A DNA stretch of 64,000 bases from contig JALBUN010000006.1 of assembly GCA_025174535.1 (NCBI GenBank), positions 1,364,001 to 1,428,000 on the forward strand, in the 5' to 3' direction. Positions 43,438-52,238 of the stretch are shown here, piece after piece. The position numbers and the translations under genes were made by a program. Source of the stretch: Cantharellus purpuraceus (lineage: Eukaryota; Basidiomycota; Agaricomycetes; Cantharellales; Hydnaceae). The notes under the pieces are model-generated. The model did not search any database. It was not told where the DNA came from and worked only from the letters and a program-made list of their open reading frames with translations. Every line of letters starts with the position of its first letter. The stretch's first letter is position 1.

Positions 43438-44610
43438 AATGGGATAAGAACTCCCACCACCTAATCTGTCTGGGAGACAGGTTCTTTTGGGTCTTGAAGT
43501 ATTTGAGACCCTTGTGGTCAGTTACTAGGTTGAACTTTTGTCCTAGTAGCTTATCTTCCCATTTCATTAGGGCTTTGAGCACAGCTATAGTCTTGTGCTC
43601 ATGAGTCTTATAGTGCTGTTATGCAGCACTAAATTTTTTGGATAGAAATCTGGCAAACCAACAGGTCTGCCAATCTTTTCCTTGCTGATAGATGGCTCTG
43701 ACTCCAGTCTTGGAGCTGTCAGTAATAACCCAAATAGTATTGGGGTTATTGACATCAATGGGTTTCAATATTGTAGCCCTACATGCTAGGAGCTTAATGC
43801 TTTTGAAGCATTTCTCCAGCAATGGCATCCATAAGAATGGGAGGTTATTATGAGCACAACCCAATAAAGGGGTTGTGTATGCAGTTATATCTGGCATATA
43901 GTGTGCCAGATACTGCACTAGTCCAAGGAAACATTGGACTTCATGGTACAACCTAGGTCATCTCCACTCTCATATTCACTGCATTTTGTCAGCATTTGCA
44001 TGCACACCTTGGTCATCTATTAGGTGACCAAGGCAATCCATACTTGTTGAGTATAGATCAATCTTATCCTTGCTCAGGAACATGTGCTTTCCTGAGCTCA
44101 GTGAACACCATCTCTAGGTGGTGTTCGTGCTCTCATATAGTATGAGAGTACACAATGTCATCCAGATATACATGGATGATCTTGGAAGATGGTGGTCATG
44201 AGCTGTGAAATGTCAAGGGGGAATTACAGTCCCCTTGCTGCATGACTTGACTGATGAATGTCCCCAAGATGGTTGCAAATGCCATCTTGGGTATATCTGT
44301 TGGCCTGATGCGTATCTGTATGCCTCAGACATATCAAGTTTAGATTGATATGTACAGCAGGCAACATTGTGTCTGATGTTGTCCTGATCAGGGAGGGGTG
44401 TTATGTCCTTCACCGTATTGTCATTCTGTTCATGCAAGTCAAACACAGTGCAGAGCTTCCCATTTTTCTTGGGAATGCATAGCATTGGTATGGTGTATCG
44501 CAGAACTTTCTCTGAAGTTCTGCACTTAGGCAAGTGATAATGTATTTGCTTGTCAGGATCCATGAGATTCATCTCATGGTTAACTTCCCTAAATGGGGGA
44601 AGTTCTAAGA
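43438..44610 (-). pseudogene. Ty3/gypsy reverse transcriptase-RNase H remnant, hairpin-saturated
   Basis: Read on the minus strand, conceptual pieces in order are KKNGKLCTVFDLHEQN, VKDITPLPDQDNIR, QSKLDMSEAY, then YLDD-type sequence (YVYLDDIV-like at about 44170), LSKDKIDLYS, CLGHLIDDQGV, VQCFLGLVQYLAHYMPDITA, PIDVNNPNTIWVITD, FLSKKFSAA, LMKWEDKLLGQKFNLVTDHKGL and LSPRQIRWWEFLSHFNF. These are gypsy RT and RNase H landmarks with several frameshifts. It ends where an LTR abuts. The whole stretch is built of short perfect inverted repeats (see finding), which is not a property of the family. Confidence 0.85.
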
Positions 44611-44766
44611 TGCTTGTTCAGAAATACAACAAATATGTATATACAACCTATTTTCCTCAAATTTTACACAATATACTAGATTAAAAACATATATTTTGGC
44701 ATAATTCTCAAAAGTAATTGTTTTTTCCCATTTAGTGGTGGCAACTCTCTTGAAGGAACATCCAAA
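44611..44766. other. A/T-rich segment before the Helitron end
   Basis: About 155 bp, ending in A immediately before TCTATAATAC; no gene seen. Confidence 0.4.
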
Positions 44767-45870
44767 TCTATAATACAAAAGGCCTAGGTGGGTTGTGGGC
44801 ACACACTTATGTCAGCTTATCTAATCTGTGCCAGCCTCCCGTTCACCTGCTGTCCAGTCATGTGACACGTCGCGTGAGGTTGCTGAGTGCGTGCTTGCAA
44901 AAATCAAAATTTTCATTTGCTTTCTACCCCGGACCTCCACCAGCTCGCTGTCCACAATCTGTTCTCTACTAGCTCTTGCTGTCTTTTGCTGTCTGCTAGC
45001 TCTTGCTCCCTATTGCTGCTGTCTGTCACTGTCTACTAGCTTCTTGCTCCCTGTTGGTGTACTCTTGCTCTCTGTTGGTGTACTCTTGCTCTCTGTTGCT
45101 GTCTACTAGCTCTTGCTGTGGGTTGCTGTCTACAATCTGACGCTGCCCGGTATATTTTAACTTGATACTAGCTTTTGTCATCTGTCGCTGTCTGCAATCT
45201 GATGCTGTCCAGTTTATTTGACTGCTATAACTAGCTAGCCATCACCCAGCACTCGTGTCCGCGCGCGCACTCGGGCCCCCTCCAGCCCACAGTTGCGTCC
45301 GCACTCGCACTCAGGCCCCCTCTAGCTCGCACTCACGTCCGCATCCATACTCACGCCTCCTCCAGCCCAAACTCACGTCCACACCCGCACTGACGCCCCC
45401 TCCAGCCCTCACTCGCGTTCGCACTGCACCTGCACTTGCGCCCCCTCCAGCCTATACTCACATCTGCACTCGCACTTGTGCCCATCCAGCCCACAGTTGC
45501 ATCCACACTCGCACTCATGCCCCCTCTAGCTCGCACTTGTGCCCGCACCCGCATTCACGCCCCTTCTAGCCTGTACTCGCGCCCCCTCCAGCCCAAACTT
45601 GCATCCGCACCTGCACTGACGCCTCCTACAGCCCTCACTCGCACTCACATCCGCACCCGCACTTGCGCTGCCTCCAGCCCACACTCGCATTCAACTTGCA
45701 TCCGCACCCCCTGCGCCGCCTCCAGCCCGCACTTGCATCCACATTCGCACTGATGCCCCCTCCAGCCCACACTCACGTTCACGCCACACCCGCACTCGCG
45801 CCCCCTCCAGTCCTCACTCGTGTCCGCACTCGCACCCCACACTCGTGCCCCCTGGCCATAGGTACTCTAT
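44767..45870 (+). mobile_element. Non-autonomous Helitron, 5' part only (copy A)
   Basis: Starts TCTATAATACAAAAGGCC right after an A, as Helitron 5' ends insert between A and T. Then a subterminal block shared with copies B and C (CGTGAGGTTGCTGAGTGC, AAAATTTTCATTTGC), a CT-rich block with repeated TCTTGCTGTC-like units, and the CpG-rich minisatellite. It has no 3' hairpin or CTAG end: it stops at about 45870, before the TG...CA element. Confidence 0.7.
45240..45850 (+). repeat. CpG-rich minisatellite of Helitron copy A
   Basis: Imperfect tandem units around 39 bp (GCGCCCCCTCCAGCCCACAC-type plus CACTCGCGTCCGCACC-type), with 30-39 bp variants. Reverse-complement equivalent of the arrays in copies B and C. 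Open in several frames because unit lengths are multiples of three; not a gene. Confidence 0.85.
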
Positions 45871-45897
45871 ATATCTCCGGCGATTCAGAGATCGCGA

Positions 45898-47313
45898 TGA
45901 CGAGCCAGGACGCATCGGGGACGCATATCGAACCACTCTGACAGTCCAACTCCGCCAGCGTCTTTTCGTATCAACTTTTAAATAGCGCTGCAACTCCCTA
46001 TCCACCTCAGTCTCTAATTCGAGCCATCGATTGTCACTCGTGTTTCATCGCCATCGATCATTATCAGCCTTCTATTCACACCGATCCTTTCATCATCATT
46101 CACATGGCTTCCCATTCTATTCCCCTCTCCAACATCACTTCTAATAATACGTCACACTGGTCTCTGGACACAGAGGACTATCAAAAATACGCCGAGCTCC
46201 ATGGGCATGTTAAGCCACCTCCACGTGTCAAAATACTTCCAAAACTCTTTCAACGTCCAAGATCCCCACCATGTCTCTCTTATGCCATTGGCGATCCCAT
46301 ATTCTTTCACAATTCCGTTGAACCATATACATTCCTCGACATTTCACCTCTATATTGTAACACAGATAGAAGAGTCGAATGTGAGGTAGAATTTCAGTCG
46401 CCATCGCTGACCTATCCTCCCACTTCAATCCGACTCAGGTTACATCGTGTCAGGCAAAGGGACTGAATACTCTTGGAACGGGATACCATATGGAGACGGA
46501 TCACTAAGACAATAAGGAGTATTTGTTGTGGATGCTGACTGAAGTCCTCATGTGACTCAGGGTCAATTAACCTTCGGAGCCGTAGGGAAGATGGTATTGG
46601 TGGACGTTTCTATTGTTCTTTTATATGACTCACCCCTGTTTCATCTTTTAATTCATTCATACATGACTTACTCATCCTTGTTCTATTTTTGGTTCTTTTA
46701 TTACTCATCACCCCCTATTCTTACAAAGATTACCCCTATCTGTCGTTTCATTTCTCCATGATTTCCCCCTTTAGTAGTTCAACTTCACACGCTTCGTCAG
46801 CTGGCTTGATCAGCATTTCTTGCATCATATTGCATCATTTGCTCCTCATATTGTGTCGTTGTCCCCTGGGGATTTGTATATAAAAGGGCGCTAGTTTTCG
46901 CCTTTGGAATCAATCAACAAGTTTTCAGCCAACGCTCTAAAGTCAAAGTCCAAGCTCTAAGTCTACGCTCTACACTCTACATCACAATCCATCATCTCTA
47001 CACTGAGGTAAAACACCTTGGTTCAACGATCAGATTTCCCTCCGCCACCGAGAGGTTGCTTCTCCTGAAACCAGCTTTCGCATACCTCCCAACCGGGCTC
47101 TGCATTGTCATCCAGTCACAGAGCACGATCAGCCATCAGGACCGACCTTTAGCTCCCATCCCCATCCAACCACAGAGCACTATCCCACTTCCCTGTTACT
47201 TACCCCTCGCCCTGATTGATCTTTGGAGTGCTGAACAACTGCGTTACACACCGTCTGTTTGCTAGGACCGTTGCGCGCAGGCTTATAGGATCTATTCCTT
47301 GAGCGAACCGACA
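45898..47313 (+). mobile_element. 1.42 kb TG...CA element, copy 2
   Basis: Matches 16176-17594 end to end (TGACGAGCC to GAACCGACA). The ORF at 46104-46466 is longer than in copy 1. A TATA (GTATATAAAAGGGCG) lies near 46870. CpG dinucleotides are better preserved than in copy 1. No clear target duplication; flanks are GCGA and GCGT. It lies between the two oppositely oriented Helitron 5' ends. Confidence 0.65.
46104..46466 (+). CDS. Small element-borne ORF, longer copy
   Basis: 120 residues, same protein as 16382-16711 with 11 extra C-terminal residues (RLRLHRVRQRD) because CGA is not mutated to TGA. WSLDTEDYQKY and AIGDPIFFHNSVEPYTFLDIS are conserved. It shares its layout with the ORF of the gypsy element at 61427-61864. 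Function unknown. Confidence 0.5.
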   Translation: MASHSIPLSNITSNNTSHWSLDTEDYQKYAELHGHVKPPPRVKILPKLFQRPRSPPCLSYAIGDPIFFHNSVEPYTFLDISPLYCNTDRRVECEVEFQSPSLTYPPTSIRLRLHRVRQRD

Positions 47314-47353
47314 GCGTGCGCCCACAACCCACCTAGGCCTTTTGTATTATAGA
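47314..47353 (-). mobile_element. Helitron 5' terminal remnant
   Basis: Minus strand TCTATAATACAAAAGGCC and the following GTGGGTTGTGGGC, 34 bp identical to the copy A 5' end. It abuts the CTAG end of copy B. Only about 40 bp remain before the TG...CA element. Confidence 0.7.
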
Positions 47354-47789
47354 CTAGGTGAGACCCCTTCCTTTGGAAGGACCCATTTCAGTGGTCATCA
47401 CATTATATGCATGCATTGGACAATGCTTTTACACACAGATTAGAAAATGCTTTTATGTGCACATTAGAAAATGCTTTTATGCATGGATTAGAAAATGCTT
47501 TTATGCATGGATTAGGAAATGCTTTTACATGCAGATTAGAAATTGCTTTTACATGTGGATTAGAAATGCATATATGCACACATCATATCTGGATGGGTTC
47601 AAGTGGTCATTGTGGTCTGGTGGAGCTTCAGGTGGTCACCATGGATGTGTATGTCTTTTTCAGATGCACTCAGATACACCACATCAAATTTCCAACCCTC
47701 CTCTGATCTGTCCATACATATTCCTTTGGTGGTACTTGAGACAAACCCCTATAATATACAGCATGATGTTGGGCATCTGTCTGTGTCCC

Positions 47790-47850
47790 TGATCAGTGGT
47801 TAACTGCATGTGTCTTTTCTGTTTTGTTGCAGGTTCAAATCTCTCTCATC
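47790..47850 (+). ncRNA. tRNA-like Pol III box pair (possible SINE relic)
   Basis: GATCAGTGGTTAACTGC (box A-like) and GGTTCAAATC at 47832-47841 (box B-like) are about 40 bp apart. The same pair is in copy C (50284-50293 and 50324-50333). Stems of a full tRNA do not form. Suggests a decayed tRNA-derived SINE inside the Helitron; low confidence. Confidence 0.35.
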
Positions 47851-48129
47851 ATTTTTATTTTCCATTTGTCCTTAGGGTTTGTCAACTTGATTAAATCTTA
47901 TTAAATCTCTAAATAACACTTTGCTAAAAAGAAAAAAAAAAATAAAGAATTATTTTACTAAATACATGTTGCGCGTGCGGGCGCTAGTGCGCAGGCGCGA
48001 GCGGTGTGCCCTCCTCCGGGCCGTCGTCACGGCGGCGGTAGTCGTCCCTGTCGCCGCGGGGCACACCGTATGGCCGTCGCCGGGGTGGACGGACTGGGTG
48101 GCGGGGACAACACGGTGCACGTCAGCAGG

Positions 48130-48230
48130 CACGCATGCGGGCTGGAGGGGTGCGGGCGCGAGTGCGAGTGTGAGTGCGGACGCGAATGTGGGCTGGAGGG
48201 GGCGTGAGTGCGGGTGCGGGGGCGCGAGGT
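48130..48230. repeat. Minisatellite piece, left part, copy B
   Basis: GCGGGCTGGAGGGG-type units; continues at 48920 after the 0.67 kb insert. The minus-strand frame 47950-48132 (MPADVHRVVPATQSV) has a counterpart in copy C (50438-50665), so this flank may be an old coding remnant of the Helitron. Confidence 0.7.
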
Positions 48231-48234
48231 GTGA

Positions 48235-48900
48235 GCCTGTCCATTAGGATTAGCTCAACTCTTTAGAATCGAAGTCGAATGCAAACATGGAGATATACGC
48301 AGAGTCGGCATACGTGCAGTTGCTTGTCAAAAACTTAACAAGTGATTCACACTGGGCACCATCTTGTACCTCATGTGGTTACCGCCGCATGCCTTATCGT
48401 CCGTCTCAATGGACCACAGTGCACTCAAAGGTCGCCGTCTTGTGGATCGCACGTGCTTGCAGCTGAGGAACATGGGCATATCAACGGCCATGTACGGTGC
48501 CTCATCAACAATCTTGGACAGGGTCATGTTCCAGATAGAAGGCACGCGAGACATGGCGGGAAGCGCGCAGTCGATGACATTGAGGTCGTGGGTGGAAAGG
48601 TCACCATGCTGGAAGAGGTGGTGAATGATCCAGCGCGTGAAAGTGGGAGTTCATGACTTTTCGGGGATGCATGTACCTATTTCGGGGGGATGTCTGCGGC
48701 GGAAGGGGCAAGCCGAATCCAATAGACAGTGGTTCTGCACTCATATAGTTAGCAGAAGCAACACATAGGTCAATGTTGTCACTATACCTTGCATAATGTG
48801 CATGCGAAGCTGCGATGCAAGACGGGCTTGTACGGGGGGTGGTAGTGCAGAGACGTTGGCAATGGCTAAAAACAAACCAAAAAAATCAGCAGGCGCTCAC
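48235..48900 (-). pseudogene. Apparent captured host-gene fragment inside Helitron B
   Basis: Non-repetitive, balanced-GC DNA within the minisatellite, absent from copy C. The minus strand reads like exons: IANVSALPPPVQARLASQL, donor GTATAG and acceptor GTGCAG, a second exon, intron GTACAT...TTCCAG, then HGDLSTHDLNVIDCALPAMS, SIWNMTLSKIVDEAPYMAVD and MRYKMVPSVNHLLS, possibly followed by a short exon. The NHL near the end is reminiscent of an alpha/beta-hydrolase C-terminus but I cannot assign it. Helitrons commonly carry such pieces. Confidence 0.5.
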
Positions 48901-48919
48901 TCACCAAACTCAGCAGCCA

Positions 48920-49620
48920 CGCGTGGAGGGCGCGAATGCGAGTCGGACGCGAGTGCGGGCTGGAGGGGGCGCGAGTGCGGGTGCGCATGCGGACTGGAGG
49001 GGGCGCGGGCGCAAGTGTGGGCTGGAGGGGGGCAAGTGCGGGTGCGCATGCGGACTGGAGGGGTGCAGGCGCGAGTGTGGGCTGGAGGGGGCGCGAGTGC
49101 GAGTCGGACGCGAGTGTGGGCTGGAGGGGTCGCGAGTGCGGGGGCGTGAGTGAGGACTGGAGGGGGCGCGAGTGCGGGCTGGAGGGGGCGCGGCGGGTGC
49201 GGATGCAAGTCGAATGCGAGTGTGGGCTTGAGGCGGCGAGTGCGGGTGCGAGCGCGAGTACGGACGCGAATGGGGGCTTGTGGGCTCGAGGCGGCGCGAG
49301 TACAGACGCGAGTGGAGGCTGGAGGCGGCGCGGCGGGTGCGGATGCAAGTCAAATGCGAGTGTGGGCTGGAGGCGGCGCGAGTACGGACGCGAGTGGGGG
49401 CTGGAGGCGGCGCGGCGGGTGCGGATGTGAGTCAAATGCGAGTATGGGCTCGAGGCGGCGCGAGTACGGGGGCGTGAATACGGACGCGAGTGGGGGCTGG
49501 AGGCGGCGCGGCGGGTGCGGATGCGAGTCGAATGCGAGTATGGGCTCGAGGCGGCGCGAGTGCGGGTGCGGACGCGAATGTAGGCTGGAGGGGGCGCGAG
49601 TGCGAGTGCGGGCTTGAGGG
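48920..49620. repeat. CpG-rich minisatellite, main array of copy B
   Basis: Units of 30-39 bp such as GCGCGAGTGCGGGTGCGGAC and GAGTGTGGGCTGGAGG, with variants GGAGGCGGCGCGGCGGGTGC. Long frames on both strands arise from unit lengths divisible by three. The whole region is extremely CpG-dense. Confidence 0.88.
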
Positions 49621-49967
49621 GGTACAGCGAGCCAGTGGTCAGCTACAGCTCGTAGCGACAGCGACAGATATATACAGCAACAGCGACATATAGAGCGGCT
49701 TGTAGACAGCGATAGCAACAGAAAGCGACAGCAGAGAACAACAGCAGAGAGCAATGGCAGCGACCGATTGCGGACAGTGAGCTTGTGAGGGTTGGGGATA
49801 GAAAGCGAATGAAAATTTTCGTTTTCGCAAGCGCGCACTCAGCAACCTCACGCGACTTGTCACATGACCGGACATGACCGGGCAGGTGAACGGGAGGCTG
49901 GCGCAAATTAGATAAGCTTTAGATAAGCATTGCGCCCACAACCCACCGTGCTCGTTTCTATTATAGA

Positions 49968-51860
49968 CTAGCAGAGTACCCCTTCCTTCGGAAGGACCCA
50001 AGTAGATCTTATATGCATGCATTAGAAATGGTTTTAGTGCATTAAAAAATGCTTTTACGCACGGGATAGAAAGTGCTTTTACATGTGGATTAGAAATGCA
50101 TATATGCACACATCATATATTGGGTTCAGGAGGTCACCATGGATATATATGTGTTGATTTGGATGTGTACATTTTGATGCACTCAGATACACCACATCAA
50201 ACCCTCCTCTGATCTGTCCATACATATTCCTTTGGCAGTACTATAATATATAGCATGATGCAAGGTAGCTGTATTGGGTGTCTTGGATCAGTGGTCAGTT
50301 GCATGTGCCTTTTGTTTGGTTGGAGGTTCAAATCTCTCTCATGTAATTTGTATTTTCCATTTGTCCTTAGCGTTTGTCAACTTAAATACCATTAATCTCT
50401 GAATAACTGCTCAAAAAAGTAAAGTAATAACAAAGAATTAAACTATTTTTTCACTAAATACATGTTGGCAGGGGCAAGTACGGCAGGTGCGAGTGCGGGC
50501 GCTAGTGCGCAGGCGAGAGTGGTGCGCCCTCCTCCGGGCCGTCGTCGTCTCTGTCGTCGGGGGGTACACCGTATGCGTCGTCGCCACCTGCGCCGGGGTG
50601 GACGCTGGCGGGGCATGTGGGACGGACTGGGTGGCGGGGACAACACGGTGCATGTCAGCGGGCACCCATGCGGGCTGGAGGGGGTGCGGGCGCGAGTGTG
50701 GGCTGGAGGGGGCGCGAGTGTGAGTCGGACGCGAGTGCGGGCTGGAGGGGATGCGAGTGCGGGTTAGAGGGGGCGCGAGTGAGGGTGTGGACGCAAGTGC
50801 AGGCTGGAGGTGGCGTCAGTGTGGGTGTGGACGTGAGTGTGGGCTGGAGGGGAGGCGCGAGTGCGGGTGCGGACGCGACTGTGGGCTGGAGGGGTCGCGA
50901 GTGAGGCCTGGAGGGGGCGCGAGTGTGGGTGCGACGCAAACGCGAGTGCGGGTGCAGCGCGAACGCGAGTGAGAGCTGGAGGAGACGTCAGTGTGGGTGC
51001 GGACGCGAGTGTGGGCTGAAGGGGCTGGAGGAGCGTGAGTGCAGGTGCGGCGCAAACGCGAATGGGGGCTGGAGGGGGCGTCAGTGCGGGTGCAGACGCG
51101 AGTGTGGGCTGGAGGCGGCGCGAGTGTGGACTCGGACGCGAGTGCGCGCTGGAAAGGTGCGGGTGCGAGTGCAAATGCGGGTGCGGACGCGAGTGCGCGC
51201 TGGAGGGGGCGTCAGTGCGGGTGCGACGTGAACGCGAGTGTGGGCTGGAGGCGTCAGTGCGGGTGCGGACGCGAGTGTGGTCTGGAGGCGGCGCGAGTGT
51301 GGGTGCGGACGCTAGTGCAGGCTGGGGTGCGGACGCAAGTGCGGGCTGGAGGGGGTGCGGGCGCGAGTGTAGGCTGGAGGGAGCGCGAGTGCAAGCTAGA
51401 GGGGGCGCGAGTGTAGGCTAGGGGGGGGCGCGAGTGCGGGTAGACAGCAGAAGCTAGTATCATCAAGTTAAACTATACCGGACAGCGTCAGATTGTAGAC
51501 AGGGACCAACAGCAAGAGCTAGTAGACAGCAACAGAGAGCAAGAGCTAGTAGACAGCAATAGACAGCAAGAGCAAGTAGACAGCGGCCAACAGTAAGAGC
51601 TAGTAGGCAGCAACAGACAGCAAGAGCTACAGACAGGGAGAGCCAGGAGAGCGACAGCTATCAGCAAGAGATTGTGGACGGCGAGGGAGCTTGTGGAGGT
51701 CGGGGGTAGAAGGCGAATGGAAATTTTCGATTGGCAGGCGCGCACTGAACAGCGTGGCGCGACTTGTCACCTGACGGGTGCTTATGCAATATTAAGCAAG
51801 CTTACGTAAGCTTATGTCAGAAAGCACCCATGGACCCACCATGGCCTTTTTATTATATGA
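49968..51860 (-). mobile_element. Non-autonomous Helitron copy C, 1.89 kb
   Basis: 5' end T at 51860 (minus TCATATAATAAAAAGGCC, preceded by A). 3' end CTAG at 49971-49968 with a perfect hairpin (CCTTCC/GGAAGG, 49981-49995). Its CTAG is followed at once by the 5' end of copy B, so B and C are head to tail without spacer. The minisatellite is at 50670-51430, the CAG-rich repeats at 51480-51660. A minus frame at 50438-50665 matches the one in B. Confidence 0.78.
50670..51430. repeat. CpG-rich minisatellite of copy C
   Basis: Same unit family as in copy B (GTGCGGACGCGAGTGTGGGC, CTGGAGGGGG), uninterrupted here, showing that the insert in copy B is secondary or was lost here. Confidence 0.85.
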
Positions 51861-52238
51861 TATGATTGATACTCTCTATTGATGGCCTCGGCTCTTTTTA
51901 CCACACACTCAAGCAAGACCCACGTTGTGTAAGGGTGGTAGCGACAAATGTCTCGCATCCTAGACCGATAGTACAAAAAAAAATACAAAATTACAAACGG
52001 CTTCTACGTATCGGATAACATTCCCATCGTCCTTCAAGCCTAACGCTATGAAAAACTCAAAGGTGATAGTGCTGATTCACGGCGACGCACCATATGATCG
52101 ATTGACCGACTATCATTTCAGCACGTGACTGACACCCCTTTGTCCCGTGCTCCCCTTGTTCTTCCAGACCATATAAACCCATCAAGAACGCCAGAGCTCC
52201 ATTGTCAAATCTCCCATCCAGGTAGCGCATTCTCTATC

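Larger units (their letters stand above)
47354..49967 (-). mobile_element. Non-autonomous Helitron copy B, 2.61 kb
   Basis: The 5' end is T at 49967 (minus TCTATAATAGAAACGAG). The 3' end is CTAG at 47357-47354, preceded by a perfect hairpin (GGAAGG/CCTTCC stem, 3 nt loop, at 47366-47380) 12 nt upstream, the Helitron signature. Internal order on the minus strand: subterminal block, CT/CAG-rich repeats, minisatellite (48920-49620 and 48130-48230) split by a gene-like insert (48235-48900), A/T-rich block with short CTTTTA-type repeats, hairpin, CTAG. No Rep/helicase, hence non-autonomous. Confidence 0.78.

Noticed and set aside
45255..45753. Pro/Thr/His-rich frames in the copy A minisatellite
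   Set aside because: Same repeat artefact; no start context, no conserved protein.
47790..47850. A functional tRNA gene
   Set aside because: Acceptor and T stems do not pair; only box-like motifs remain.
48866..49617. Long open frames on both strands of the GC-rich arrays (e.g. 48866-49435 minus, 48936-49430 plus)
   Set aside because: They arise from tandem units whose length is a multiple of three; opposite-strand frames are equally open and the peptides are simple repeats.
48920..51430. CRISPR-like repeats
   Set aside because: Units are contiguous degenerate tandem copies without unique spacers, in a eukaryotic genome.
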